A stretch of 64,000 nt of DNA from Nocardia kruczakiae NBRC 101016 (lineage in GTDB: Bacteria; Actinomycetota; Actinomycetes; Mycobacteriales; Mycobacteriaceae): NCBI RefSeq assembly GCF_001612965.1, contig NZ_BDBL01000024.1:1-64000 (forward strand), given 5' to 3'. How positions within the stretch are numbered: the stretch's first letter is position 1; each line of letters opens with the position of its first letter. The translations under genes and the position numbers were made by a program. Of this stretch, positions 1-9,419 are shown one piece after another. Under the pieces are notes generated by a model. That model made no database searches, was not told where the DNA came from, and was given only the letters and a program-made list of their open reading frames with translations.

Positions 1-143
1 AGCGCGACCGCGTCTGGTTTGGCCGACTCGCTGACGCCGGCCGCCGTGGTGATGGCCGCGACCGCGGCGGCGGCCGCTGCCACGGCACCGGCGGTACGGA
101 CGAGTGATGTCACCGACGTGCGGCGCGCGGGTTTCGAAGACAT
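1..143 (-). CDS. Exported protein, N-terminal fragment (runs off the window)
   Basis: Only the first 47 codons are inside the window. The ATG at 143 follows an AAGGA about 10 bases upstream. The N-terminus has the look of a Sec signal peptide: a basic start (MSSKPARRTSV), then an alanine-rich hydrophobic stretch (residues about 17-36) and a polar region. The mature protein is missing, so no function can be given. The forward reading frame over the same bases is alanine-rich because it is antisense to this signal peptide. Confidence 0.6.
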   Translation of the reverse strand, partial: MSSKPARRTSVTSLVRTAGAVAAAAAAVAAITTAAGVSESAKPDAVA

Positions 144-699
144 GCGATGTGATTCCTTATTCTTGACCGTTCGGCCGGGCTCGGGCATGCGGCGGGTAGC
201 GCGCGACCAGGCGGGATCGCAACGAACTCGCCTCTGCACGAGGTGCTGGGGGATGACGTGATCTGGAACGGCTGAACTACCGCAGGCGCCGCGATGTGCC
301 GCGCCTCGACATAGGTCAGGCGTACGTCCTGCCGCGTTCGGTCCGCCGACGGGCTTTCGCTCCGAAGGCGCGGCCGAGTATGACGACGGTTTCAATTGGG
401 AGACACGAATGCGCGATTCGCATTACATAACCGAATCGGGCGAGCCGGTTATATCTCAAGACGATAACGCTCATGCATCATGGGTGCAACGAACACACAT
501 TCGAAAGAAGGGCGCGAGCACCCAACTTTCCCCCGGACGACCGGGAGATCCTCGCTAAACTGTGTGTTGGCACACAGTTGGGGATTCTGTATCGCGGATC
601 ACGTTCAGATCACGAGACCCGCGTCCCGAGCCTCCCGAACAGAGCGCGGAGGGCGCGACAGTAGGCTGACTGCTCCACCTCATCTCCGGGAAAGAGACC
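144..699. other. Long intergenic region before ppnP
   Basis: These 556 bases separate two divergent genes and contain no convincing coding frame. They are less GC-rich than the genes around them. They hold a weak inverted repeat at 427-452 (arms ATAACCG/CGGTTAT) and a perfect palindrome at 558-579 listed separately. A TATATC at 450-455 and a TGTATC at 588-593 could be -10 elements, but neither has a clear -35 at the usual distance. Confidence 0.5.
558..579. promoter_or_regulatory. Perfect palindrome upstream of ppnP, CRP/GlxR-like
   Basis: The arms AACTGTGTG and CACACAGTT are perfect reverse complements around TTGG. The inner part has the TGTG-N8-CACA shape of actinobacterial CRP/GlxR sites, although the common TGTGA/TCACA form is not exact. 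It ends 120 bases before the ppnP start. There is no T-run after it, so an operator is more likely than a terminator. Confidence 0.5.
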
Positions 700-1011
700 A
701 TGTCGCAGTTCGAGAACGTCAGCGTGGCCACCAAGGCCAATGTGTACTTCGACGGCAAGTGCGTGAGCTACAGCCTCACGCTGCCCGACGGCACCAAGAA
801 GTCGGTCGGCGTGATCCAGCCCGCGACCCTGACCTTCAACACCGGCGCGCCGGAGATCATGGAGCTGGTGGAGGGTGAGTGCGCCGTGACCCTGCCCGGC
901 GAGACCGAGCCGACGACCTACCGCGGCGGCGAATCGTTCTCCGTACCCGGCGACAGCTCGTTCGACATCGAGGTCGGGCAGACGCTGCACTACGTGTGCC
1001 ACTACGGCTGA
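700..1011 (+). CDS. ppnP: Pyrimidine/purine nucleoside phosphorylase PpnP (DUF1255)
   Basis: This is a 103-residue single-domain cupin-like protein. Family members catalyse phosphorolysis of several purine and pyrimidine nucleosides to base plus ribose 1-phosphate in the cytoplasm. Family signatures visible are YFDGKCVSY near the N-terminus, [12 protein letters not shown], the acidic [16 protein letters not shown] stretch, and the C-terminal [16 protein letters not shown] followed by YVCHYG. The length matches the family (about 95-105 residues). The ATG follows GGGAAAGAGACC. It is a single-gene unit closed by a strong hairpin at 1068-1103. Confidence 0.9.
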   Translation: MSQFENVSVATKANVYFDGKCVSYSLTLPDGTKKSVGVIQPATLTFNTGAPEIMELVEGECAVTLPGETEPTTYRGGESFSVPGDSSFDIEVGQTLHYVCHYG

Positions 1012-1067
1012 ACCACCGGTCGGACCTGGCTCGGATCGCCGGTTGGGTCGAGCGAGCCAATGACACG

Positions 1068-1103
1068 ACCGAGGGCCGCACGAATGATCGTGCGGCCCTC
1101 GGT
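1068..1103. terminator. Bidirectional hairpin terminator
   Basis: A perfect 16-base-pair stem (ACCGAGGGCCGCACGA and its complement) with an ATGA loop lies between the convergent ppnP and cyp125-like genes, followed by TGTCCCC. It can stop transcription from both sides. The U-run is poor, as usual in actinobacteria. Confidence 0.85.
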
Positions 1104-1126
1104 TGTCCCCTACCCTTGCCCCGGGT

Positions 1127-2353
1127 CTAGGAGTATTCGACCTGCCAGTGCTTGATGCCGTTGATCCAGCCCGAGCGCAGGCGCTGCGGATCGGCGATCT
1201 GGTGCAGATCGGGCATGACGTCGGCGATGGCGTTGAACATCAGGTCGATTTCCAGGCGGGCCAGGTTGGCGCCGACACAGAAGTGCGCGCCGGTGCCGCC
1301 GAAGGCCAGATGCGGGTTGGGGTCGCGCAGTACGTCGAAGTCGAAGGGCTTGTCGAAGGCCGACTCGTCGAAATTGGCGGAGCTGTAGAACAATCCGACC
1401 CGCTCGCCGGCCTTGATCAGCTGCCCGCCGAGTTCCACATCCTCGGTCGCGGTGCGCTGGAACGCGGTGACCGGAGTCGCCCAGCGGACGATTTCGTCGA
1501 CCGCGGTGCGCGGGCGCTGCCGGCGGTACAGCTCCCACTGTTCCGGATGATCGACGAAAGCCTTCATCCCGTGGGTGATCGCATTACGGGTGGTCTCGTT
1601 TCCGGCGACCGCGAGCAGAATCACGAAGAATCCGAATTCGTCCGAACCCAATGCCTCGCCGTCGATATCGGCGCTGACCAGTTGGCTGACGATATCGCCA
1701 GCCGGTTCCGTCCGGCGCGCCTCGGCCATATTCCACGCGTAGCCGAGAATTTCGGCCGAGGCGACCGCGGAATCGCCGTACTCCGGGTCGTCGTAATTGA
1801 GCATCTGATTCGACCAGTCGAAGAGCTTGTGCCGATCGTCCTGCGGGACGCCCAGCAGTTCGGCGATGGCCTGCAGCGGCAATTCACATGCCACCTGTTC
1901 GACGAAATCGCCGCCGCCGGATTCCTTGGCCGCGCGCACGATTCGCTCGGCCCGCTCGGTCAATGCCGCGCGCAGGCTTTCGACCGCGCGCGGGGTGAAG
2001 CCCTTCGAGATGATGCGGCGGATCTTGGTGTGCTTGGGCGGATCCATGTTCACCAGCAATGCACTGGTGACCGACAACTGCTCCGGCGTCGCGAATCCGG
2101 GCAACCGGATGATGGAGCCCTTCTTCTCCGAGGAGAAGACGTCCGAGCGGCGGGAGATCTCCTTGATGTCCTCGTGGCGGCTCACCACCCAGTAGCCGCC
2201 GTCCTCGAACGGGTAGGCCTGCTCCTCGCTCTGGGCGTTCCACCAGACCGGCGCGGTACGCCGCAATTCCGCGAATTCTGCGACCGGACTTCTCGCGGCC
2301 CACAGTTCCGGGTCGGTGAAATCGAATCCGGCCGGTATCGACGGAGCAGCCAC
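1127..2353 (-). CDS. cyp125: Cytochrome P450, CYP125 family (steroid C26-hydroxylase type)
   Basis: The 408-residue P450 closely resembles Mtb CYP125A1, which oxidises the cholesterol/cholestenone side-chain at C26. Shared stretches include GFDFTDPELWA, FVEQVACELPLQAIA, AGNETTRN, EIVRWATPVTAFQRTA and the C-terminal LRSGWINGIKHWQVEY. The I-helix motif AGNETT is at about 250-255, the E-x-x-R pair at 287-290 and the haem cysteine (AHFCVGA) at 359. An upstream start at 2377 is possible, but GTG at 2353 has the ribosome site GAGGAGGAACT directly before it and removes a non-conserved leader. The gene stands alone, with two AACnnGTT palindromes about 45-75 bases upstream. Substrate specificity is inferred from family. 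Confidence 0.88.
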   Translation of the reverse strand: MAAPSIPAGFDFTDPELWAARSPVAEFAELRRTAPVWWNAQSEEQAYPFEDGGYWVVSRHEDIKEISRRSDVFSSEKKGSIIRLPGFATPEQLSVTSALLVNMDPPKHTKIRRIISKGFTPRAVESLRAALTERAERIVRAAKESGGGDFVEQVACELPLQAIAELLGVPQDDRHKLFDWSNQMLNYDDPEYGDSAVASAEILGYAWNMAEARRTEPAGDIVSQLVSADIDGEALGSDEFGFFVILLAVAGNETTRNAITHGMKAFVDHPEQWELYRRQRPRTAVDEIVRWATPVTAFQRTATEDVELGGQLIKAGERVGLFYSSANFDESAFDKPFDFDVLRDPNPHLAFGGTGAHFCVGANLARLEIDLMFNAIADVMPDLHQIADPQRLRSGWINGIKHWQVEYS

Positions 2354-2398
2354 AGTTCCTCCTCGTGTCCGCTGCACTGCGAATCATGGATTTTTCGA

Positions 2399-2430
2399 AA
2401 CGTGTTCTTCCTTGATTAGAACACGTTGCA
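2399..2430. promoter_or_regulatory. Double KstR-like operator before cyp125
   Basis: Two AACnnGTT cores, AACGTGTT at 2399-2406 and AACACGTT at 2420-2427, have centres exactly 21 bases apart (two helical turns). They form a larger palindrome with arms AACGTGTTC and GAACACGTT. The right copy fits TnnAACnnGTTnnA, the KstR consensus of cholesterol catabolism genes, at every fixed position (2417-2430). Regulation by KstR is inference; the kstR gene is not in the window. Confidence 0.7.
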
Positions 2431-2560
2431 CTGCAGCGGAAAAGGGCTGCGGACGCGCGCATTCCGGAAAAACAGAAGTTATGACAAAACTATTTCGAGC
2501 ATACGAAATACAGCCCGATCGACGGGATTTCCCGATCGTCCGGACGCGCATCGCCCAACG

Positions 2561-3649
2561 CTATTCGCCGGTATCGCTCACCTCGGTTCTCCGGTCACGA
2601 TGCAGATGCGGCGCGGCCCGCCCGGCCGGCAGCGGCAGATCGAGATAGGTCCGCACACCCGGTTCGGCCGCGACGACATACGGGATCGCGTTCACACAGT
2701 TCAGGGCCGTGGCGACGATCGAGGGATTGCGCCGGGCCCCCTCGGCCGGATCGTGGGCGTGCAGCCCGGACAGGGTCAGGACACAGCCGGGGTCGCCGCG
2801 CACCTCGACCTCGAACCGCTGCCCGTTCGGCCCGAAGCTCCACGCCGGGTCGAAGTCCCGCTCACCCATGAACCAGTTGACCGCCGCCGTGATCACCGGT
2901 TCGCCGTCGACCGTGCCCTCCCACCGAAAGTGCTGGGCCGCAACCTGTCCCGGCTCGATGATGCCGATCGGTGACTCGATCGGCGCGGTGGCGACCGCGA
3001 TGTCGTGGGTGGCGCGGATATCGGGATCCAGGTCGAAGCCCAGTTCGTCGGCGAGCATCCACACCGACTGGCTGTATCCGCCGGCCAGCATCGCCGCGAC
3101 CGTGCTCTGTCGGGCCTTGTCCGGATCGGCGCCGAACATCATCCAGTGCCGCACCACATCCGGGGCGCCGTAGGTGCGGATATCGGAGAATTCCTCGGCC
3201 CGGACCCCGGTCACCGAACCCGACAGCGCCGAAACCACCAACGGCAACCGTTCGGTGAGGCCGCCGGGGTGAATTCCGGTGCCGTGCAACGTGACTGCGC
3301 CCTCGGCGCAGACCGCGTCGAACTTCTCGCGGTCGCGCTGCCGGGGATAGAACCAGCCCAGCGGAGTCACCACGTTCTTGCCCGAGCGCAGGATCGCGCG
3401 CAGGACCGAGGTGTCGGCGAAGACCGGGCTGTAGACCACGCAGTCGGCGTCGAGGGCGAGCAGGGCCTCGGCATCGGTGGTGGCGGTGACGCCGATCGGG
3501 TCGCGACCCACCAGGGTGCCGAGATCGACGCCGTCCTTGTCGGGGCTGTGCACCCAGGCGCCCACCAGTTCCAGCTCCGGATGGTCGAGGACGCCTTCGA
3601 TCGCGGCGCGGCCCACGCCGCCGGTCGCCCACTGAACCACCTTGATCAC
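2561..3649 (-). CDS. DapB-fold NAD(P)-dependent dehydrogenase
   Basis: The 362-residue protein starts with a Rossmann dinucleotide motif (VVQWATGGVGRAAIEG) and has the layout of dihydrodipicolinate reductase/2,4-diaminopentanoate dehydrogenase-like oxidoreductases found widely in steroid- and lipid-degrading actinobacteria. The exact substrate is unknown. GTG at 3649 is preferred because GAAGGGGAG lies just before it; the longer frame to 3742 adds a basic, unconserved tail. It is the last gene of the cyp123-SDR-ferredoxin operon, 31 bases after the ferredoxin stop, and probably acts on an oxidised product of that P450 system (inference). Confidence 0.75.
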   Translation of the reverse strand: MIKVVQWATGGVGRAAIEGVLDHPELELVGAWVHSPDKDGVDLGTLVGRDPIGVTATTDAEALLALDADCVVYSPVFADTSVLRAILRSGKNVVTPLGWFYPRQRDREKFDAVCAEGAVTLHGTGIHPGGLTERLPLVVSALSGSVTGVRAEEFSDIRTYGAPDVVRHWMMFGADPDKARQSTVAAMLAGGYSQSVWMLADELGFDLDPDIRATHDIAVATAPIESPIGIIEPGQVAAQHFRWEGTVDGEPVITAAVNWFMGERDFDPAWSFGPNGQRFEVEVRGDPGCVLTLSGLHAHDPAEGARRNPSIVATALNCVNAIPYVVAAEPGVRTYLDLPLPAGRAAPHLHRDRRTEVSDTGE

Positions 3650-3680
3650 GAGTGCTCCCCTTCCCGGCCGGCCGCGCCCA

Positions 3681-4682
<1,002 letters not shown>

Positions 4683-5888
4683 TTACGAAACCTCCACGGT
4701 GACAGGGAGTTTCGCGAACCCCCGGACATTGGTCGAATGCACCCGCTCCATGGCGGACTCGTCGATCGAGTACTCCCGGACGCGGGAGGCGAACTCGCGC
4801 AACGCGACCACGGTTTCCAAGCGGGCCAGATGCGCACCCAGGCAGAAGTGCACACCGCCGCCGAAACTGGCCAGCGCGCTCTTGTCGGTGCGTTCGATGT
4901 CGTAACGATCTCCGTCGGTGAAGACCGCGTCGTCGCGATTGGCGGAGCCGATGAGCAACACCACCTTCGAACCGGCGGGGATCACCCCGTGTTCGAACGG
5001 CACGTCGACGACCGAGGAGCGCGCCACCATCTGGCTCGAATTGTCGTAGCGCAGCGTCTCCTCGACCCAGTCCGGCACCAGATCGCCGTCGGCGACCACC
5101 TTGGCGAACTGTTCGGGATTGCGGCCGGCCCAGTACAGCGCGTTTCCGAGCAGTTTGGTGGTGGTCTCGTTGCCGGCCACGACCATCAGGAACATGAAGC
5201 CGATGATCTCGTCGTCGGTGAGTTTGTCGCCGTCGATCTCCGCGTCGAGCAGCGCCGAGGTCAGATCCTCGGTGCGGCTGCGGCGACGCTGGGCGACCAT
5301 GTCGGAGTAGTAGACGACCAGATTCAGCGAGGCCTCGATGGCCGCCTCCGGCACGTCGAGGACGCCCTCCTCGCGGTGCACCACCAGATCGGCCATGCGG
5401 CGGATCTCCGCGCGATCGGGTTCCGGCACACCCATCATGTCGGAGATGACGTCCATGGGCAGCTTGCCCGCGAAGTCCTCGATCCAGTCGAAACTGCCCT
5501 GCTCGAGCGCCGGTTCGAGATGTTGCAGCGTGAGTTCCCGGATCCGCTCGCCCATACCGGCGATCCGGCGCGGGGTGAAGCCCTTGTTGACCAGCTGGCG
5601 CATGCGCAGGTGACGCGGATCGTCCATGGCGAGGAACGACATGGTCTTGTGCGCGTGCGGACCCCACGCGGCCGGATCCAGGGAGACGCCGTTGGCGCTG
5701 GACAAACGGGCGGCGTCGCGGAATGCGGCGGTCACGTCGGCGTGGCGCGAGAGCGCCCAGAAGTCCAGGTCCGGGTTGTAGTACAGCGGCGCCTCCGTGC
5801 GCAGCCGCCGATAGACCGGATACGGATCCTCGTGGAACCGGTAGTCGTAGGGATCGAATACGACCGGTTGCGCAGATGCCACAGTCAT
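4683..5888 (-). CDS. cyp123: Cytochrome P450, CYP123 family
   Basis: The 401-residue P450 resembles Mtb CYP123A1 (Rv0766c) along its length: FDPYDYRFHEDPYPVYRRLR, NGVSLDP, MDDPRHLRMR, GKLPMDVIS, VVAGNETTTKLL and VHSTNVRGFAKLP. I-helix AGNETT is at about 238-243, ETLR at 277-280 and the haem cysteine (HFCLGAH) at 349. ATG at 5888 is chosen over GTG at 5897 because GAGAGG is 8 bases upstream of the ATG. It heads an operon with SDR, ferredoxin and a dehydrogenase. The physiological substrate of CYP123 is not firmly known; a sterol or other lipid is a guess from context. Confidence 0.88.
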   Translation of the reverse strand: MTVASAQPVVFDPYDYRFHEDPYPVYRRLRTEAPLYYNPDLDFWALSRHADVTAAFRDAARLSSANGVSLDPAAWGPHAHKTMSFLAMDDPRHLRMRQLVNKGFTPRRIAGMGERIRELTLQHLEPALEQGSFDWIEDFAGKLPMDVISDMMGVPEPDRAEIRRMADLVVHREEGVLDVPEAAIEASLNLVVYYSDMVAQRRRSRTEDLTSALLDAEIDGDKLTDDEIIGFMFLMVVAGNETTTKLLGNALYWAGRNPEQFAKVVADGDLVPDWVEETLRYDNSSQMVARSSVVDVPFEHGVIPAGSKVVLLIGSANRDDAVFTDGDRYDIERTDKSALASFGGGVHFCLGAHLARLETVVALREFASRVREYSIDESAMERVHSTNVRGFAKLPVTVEVS

Positions 5889-5906
5889 CACACCCACCTC
5901 TCGAAA

Positions 5907-5920
5907 TATAACGCGTTCAC
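5907..5920. promoter_or_regulatory. KstR-like half-conserved operator before the cyp123 operon
   Basis: TATAACGCGTTCAC fits TnnAACnnGTTnnA except for the last A. It lies 19-32 bases before the cyp123 start, where a repressor would cover the promoter. The interval 5889-6065 holds nothing else I recognise. Confidence 0.5.
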
Positions 5921-6065
5921 ATCGAGCCTCATCCGCACACCGCCAACCGAGACACAGGACTGGACATGTGTCTGGACGCTACCACCGGACCGGAATCCGG
6001 ACAATGGGGCGAGCGCTCTGGGCAGGGTGGACGCGCCACCATGAACAGCCGCGCCGCCACCCTTC

Positions 6066-6944
6066 TCACGCCCCTTCACCGAGGAGCGGCTGTAGTTCGG
6101 CCACCGTCCACGGCGGGGTATCGGTATGGTCGCGATAGCCGATCGACTCGAGCTTCGGCCGCGCGAAGCGACCGACGAATCCGCCTGCGGCAACGAAGAT
6201 TTCGCCGGTTGCGGTCGCGAGGCCGGAGGCGAGATAGACATAGAGCGCGGCGGCGTGCTCCGGCGGCGGAGCGTCCAGTGACGACTGTGCGGTGAACTCG
6301 TCGAGCAGGCCGCGCTCGCGTAGCTCGGCGATCTTCGCCTCGTATTCCGGTCCGGTGGACAGCCGCGTCCTGGCCCCCGGACAGATCGCGTTCACCCGGA
6401 TGCCGTGCTCTTTCAGTTCCGCGGCCATGGCCAGCGTCAGGCTCGCGACCGCGCCTTTTCCGGCCGGATAGCCGGTGCCCCCGTAGTCACCCAGATAGGC
6501 GAACGAGCCGGTGTTGACGATCGAACCCGCGCCGCGAGCCACCATCAGCGGCGCCACCGCGCGGCAGGTGTTGAACACCGTGGTGAGGTGCGAATCGAGT
6601 TGGGCGCGCCAGTCCGCGGTCGAGATGTCGAGAATCGAGGAGTGCGCGGGTTCGGCGATCCCGGCACAGTTGACGAGAACATCGACGGCACCGAAACTTT
6701 CGACGCACCGGCCGACCAGGGCGTCCGCGATCGTTTCGTCCGCGGCCGAGCCCGCGACCGCGACGGCGCGGCCGCCCGCCGCGCGAATCTCGTCCACGAC
6801 CGCGTCCACCGCCGCCTCGGCCCGGGAGTTGACCACCACGCCCGCGCCCTGACGCGCCAGTTCGACGGCGACGGCCCGGCCGATACCGCTGCCGCCGCCC
6901 ACCACGATCGCCGCCTTGCCGGCCACCGCCGCATCTCCGGTCAT
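6066..6944 (-). CDS. Short-chain dehydrogenase/reductase
   Basis: The 292-residue SDR has the glycine motif VGGGSGIGRA near residue 15 (the first Thr of TGxxxGIG is replaced by Gly), NCAG, Ser in NTGSFAYL and YPAGK as the catalytic Tyr-x3-Lys. The C-terminal 30 residues (FARPKLESIGYRDH) extend past a typical SDR. ATG at 6944 has GAGAGGCGGG upstream. It diverges from the aldA-type gene over 112 bases containing a KstR-like site, so both may be controlled together. It occupies the place of the TetR gene Rv0767c in Mtb but is not a regulator. Confidence 0.85.
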   Translation of the reverse strand: MTGDAAVAGKAAIVVGGGSGIGRAVAVELARQGAGVVVNSRAEAAVDAVVDEIRAAGGRAVAVAGSAADETIADALVGRCVESFGAVDVLVNCAGIAEPAHSSILDISTADWRAQLDSHLTTVFNTCRAVAPLMVARGAGSIVNTGSFAYLGDYGGTGYPAGKGAVASLTLAMAAELKEHGIRVNAICPGARTRLSTGPEYEAKIAELRERGLLDEFTAQSSLDAPPPEHAAALYVYLASGLATATGEIFVAAGGFVGRFARPKLESIGYRDHTDTPPWTVAELQPLLGEGA

Positions 6945-6977
6945 CGCCGGTACCCGCCTCTCACGATTCGATCACTC

Positions 6978-6991
6978 TGCAACACGTTCTT
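6978..6991. promoter_or_regulatory. KstR-like operator in the SDR/aldA divergent promoter
   Basis: TGCAACACGTTCTT has the AACnnGTT core and matches seven of eight fixed positions of TnnAACnnGTTnnA. It sits in the middle of the 112-base divergent interval and shares the AACACGTT core with the site before cyp125. Confidence 0.5.
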
Positions 6992-7056
6992 GTATTCACA
7001 GCTCCGTCCAAACTATATTCCGTACAGGTGTCCAGACAGCCCTATCGGAGAGGCGA

Positions 7057-8529
7057 ATGACGAAACTGCTCCCCCCTGGCGAGGGATCCCGGCTTCTGAT
7101 CGACGGCAAACTGGTCGCCGGCGGCGCGGGGGTATTCGCGACGGTCAATCCGGCGACCGAGGAAGTCCTCGGCCAGGCCGCCAACGCCGACGCCGCCGAT
7201 ATGGACGCGGCCATCGCCGCCGCCCGCGCGGCCTTCGACAACACCGAATGGTCGCGCAATCACGCGCTGCGGGCCCGCTGCCTGCGGCAACTGCGCGACG
7301 CGCTGCGCGACAACATCGAGGAGCTGCGCGAGATCACCATCGCCGAGGTGGGCGCCCCGCGCATGCTGACCAGCGGGCCGCAACTGGAGGGCCCGATCGG
7401 CGATCTCGGCTATTTCGCCGATCTGGCCGAAAGTTACGAGTGGGTCAGCGATCTCGGCGTCGCGAAGCCGATGGGAATTCCCACGGCGCGCACGCTGCGC
7501 CGGGAGCCGATCGGTGTGGTCGGCGCCATCACGCCGTGGAATTTCCCGCATCAGATCAACTTCGCCAAGCTCGGTCCCGCGCTGGCGGCCGGGTGCACGG
7601 TGGTGCTCAAACCGGCTCCCGACACCCCCTGGGCCGCCGCGCTGGTCGGTACGGTGATCGCCGAACAGACCGACATTCCGGCCGGCGTGATCAATATCGT
7701 CACCTCCGACGACCACCAGCTGGGCGCCCAGCTGGTCACCGATCCGCGGGTGGACATGATCTCGTTCACCGGGTCGACACAGACGGGCCGGACCATCATG
7801 GCCGGCGCGGCGCAGAGCCTGAAGAAGGTGTTCCTCGAACTCGGCGGGAAGTCGGCCTTCATCGTCCTGGACGACACCGATGTGGCCGCCGCGGCGAGCT
7901 ACGCGGGCTTCACCGTCTGCGTCCACGCCGGACAGGGCTGCGCGCTCACCACCCGCCTGCTCGTCCCGCGCGAGCAGTACGACACCGCGGTCGCGGCGGC
8001 GGCGAAGTCGATGGGCGGCATCGTCCCGGGCGATCCGAACGAACCGGGTACCGTCTGCGGACCGGTCATCTCGGCGCGGCAGCGCGACCGGGTGCAGCGC
8101 TACATCGATATCGCACGTGCCGAGGGCGGCACCATCGTCACCGGCGGCGGCAGTCCCGATCGCGAGCGCGGCTACTTCATCGAACCCACTCTGATCAGCG
8201 GCCTGTCCAACACCTCGACCGCGGCCCAGGAGGAGATCTTCGGCCCGGTGCTGGTGGTCATTCCGCACGACGGCGACGACGACGCCATCCGGCTGGCCAA
8301 CGAATCGCCCTACGGGCTCTCGGGCGAGGTGTGGGGCACCGACCAGGCGCGAATCGACCACGTGGTCAACGGTGTTCGGACCGGAACCCTCGGCGTCAAC
8401 GGCGGCATCTGGTACAGCGCCGACGCCCCGTTCGGCGGCTACAAGCAGTCCGGCATCGGCCGCGAACTCGGTGTGGCCGGATTCGAGGAGTACCTCGAGA
8501 CCAAGCTGATCGCCACCGCGCAGAAATAG
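7057..8529 (+). CDS. aldA: NAD(P)-dependent aldehyde dehydrogenase (Rv0768/aldA type)
   Basis: The 490-residue aldehyde dehydrogenase oxidises an aldehyde to the acid. Visible motifs are the ALDH glutamate box LELGGKSAF and the catalytic cysteine in GQGCALTTR, plus the conserved TPWNFP and FGPVLVV. The ATG at 7057 has GGAGAGGCGA before it; the frame to 6916 is not needed. It is followed after 46 bases by an SDR, the same pair as Mtb Rv0768-Rv0769 near cyp123. A role in removing aldehydes made by P450/SDR oxidation of side chains is inferred. Confidence 0.9.
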   Translation: MTKLLPPGEGSRLLIDGKLVAGGAGVFATVNPATEEVLGQAANADAADMDAAIAAARAAFDNTEWSRNHALRARCLRQLRDALRDNIEELREITIAEVGAPRMLTSGPQLEGPIGDLGYFADLAESYEWVSDLGVAKPMGIPTARTLRREPIGVVGAITPWNFPHQINFAKLGPALAAGCTVVLKPAPDTPWAAALVGTVIAEQTDIPAGVINIVTSDDHQLGAQLVTDPRVDMISFTGSTQTGRTIMAGAAQSLKKVFLELGGKSAFIVLDDTDVAAAASYAGFTVCVHAGQGCALTTRLLVPREQYDTAVAAAAKSMGGIVPGDPNEPGTVCGPVISARQRDRVQRYIDIARAEGGTIVTGGGSPDRERGYFIEPTLISGLSNTSTAAQEEIFGPVLVVIPHDGDDDAIRLANESPYGLSGEVWGTDQARIDHVVNGVRTGTLGVNGGIWYSADAPFGGYKQSGIGRELGVAGFEEYLETKLIATAQK

Positions 8530-8575
8530 ACAGCACGCGACCTCGTCGCGGATCATCGACAGGAGAAGACAACTC

Positions 8576-9325
8576 ATGGCTCGTTTCACCGATCGCGTCG
8601 CGATCGTCACCGGCGCGGCGCAGGGCATCGGCGCCGAATACGCCAAGGCGCTGGCCGGCGAGGGCGCCACCGTCGTCGTCGCGGATCTCAACGCGGACAA
8701 GGGAAAACAGGTCGCCGAGGAGATCAGCAGCGGCGGCGGCACCGCGGTCTTCCATCCCGTCGACGTCTCCGATCCGGAATCGGTCACCACCCTGGCCGAC
8801 TACACGCACAACGAATTCGGCGCGATCAACCACTTGGTCAACAATGCCGCCATCTACGGCGGGATGAAGCTGGACCTGCTGCTGACGGTGCCGTGGGACT
8901 ACTACAAGAAGTTCATGAGCGTGAACCTCGACGGCGCGCTGAACATGACCCGCGCGGTGTGGCAGCACATGTCGAAGGGCGGCGGCGGGTCCATCGTGAA
9001 CCAGTCCTCCACCGCCGCATGGGTGTATTCGAACTTCTACGGTCTCGCCAAGGCCGGGGTCAACAGCCTCACCCAGCAGCTGGCGGTCGAACTCGGCGGA
9101 TCCAACATCCGGATCAATGCCATCGCGCCGGGGCCGATCAACACCGAGGCGACGCAGACCGTCACTCCCGGCTCGATCGTGAACGACATGGTGAATCGCC
9201 TGCCGCTCAAGCGGATCGGCACCCCGCAGGATCTGGTGGGGGCGTGCCTGTATCTGCTGTCCGACGACGCGGCGTGGGTCACCGGGCACATCCTCAACGT
9301 CGACGGCGGGCAGATCATCCGGTAG
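8576..9325 (+). CDS. Short-chain dehydrogenase/reductase (Rv0769 type)
   Basis: The 249-residue classical SDR has VTGAAQGIG near residue 12, NNAAIYGG, NQSSTAAW (catalytic Ser) and YGLAK (Tyr-x3-Lys), and ends with NVDGGQIIR as many FabG-like SDRs do. ATG follows AGGAGAAGACAACTC. It is the second gene after the aldehyde dehydrogenase and shares a terminator with the convergent P450. Confidence 0.9.
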   Translation: MARFTDRVAIVTGAAQGIGAEYAKALAGEGATVVVADLNADKGKQVAEEISSGGGTAVFHPVDVSDPESVTTLADYTHNEFGAINHLVNNAAIYGGMKLDLLLTVPWDYYKKFMSVNLDGALNMTRAVWQHMSKGGGGSIVNQSSTAAWVYSNFYGLAKAGVNSLTQQLAVELGGSNIRINAIAPGPINTEATQTVTPGSIVNDMVNRLPLKRIGTPQDLVGACLYLLSDDAAWVTGHILNVDGGQIIR

Positions 9326-9336
9326 CGAGCGCGAGC

Positions 9337-9365
9337 GACGCCCGTCCCGCTACGGGACGGGCGTC
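9337..9365. terminator. Bidirectional hairpin terminator
   Basis: A perfect 13-base-pair stem with arm GACGCCCGTCCCG and a three-base loop follows the SDR stop and faces the convergent P450 gene. Confidence 0.8.
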
Positions 9366-9419
9366 TGTGCGGCAGCGGTTCGGGTGGTGAACCGGGCTGG
9401 CCCGCAATGCCTTACGCGC

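Noticed and set aside
480-878. 132-codon frame overlapping ppnP
   Set aside because: Arginine/histidine-rich and out of frame with the well-supported ppnP gene.
1103-2419. 438-codon open frame on the plus strand
   Set aside because: It is antisense to the cyp125-like gene, which has clear P450 motifs; high GC leaves the opposite frame open.
7042-8790. 582-codon frame on the minus strand
   Set aside because: Antisense to the aldehyde dehydrogenase with its intact catalytic motifs.
6405-8867. 820-codon frame on the plus strand
   Set aside because: Spans two real genes on opposite strands, is arginine-rich and has no domain.
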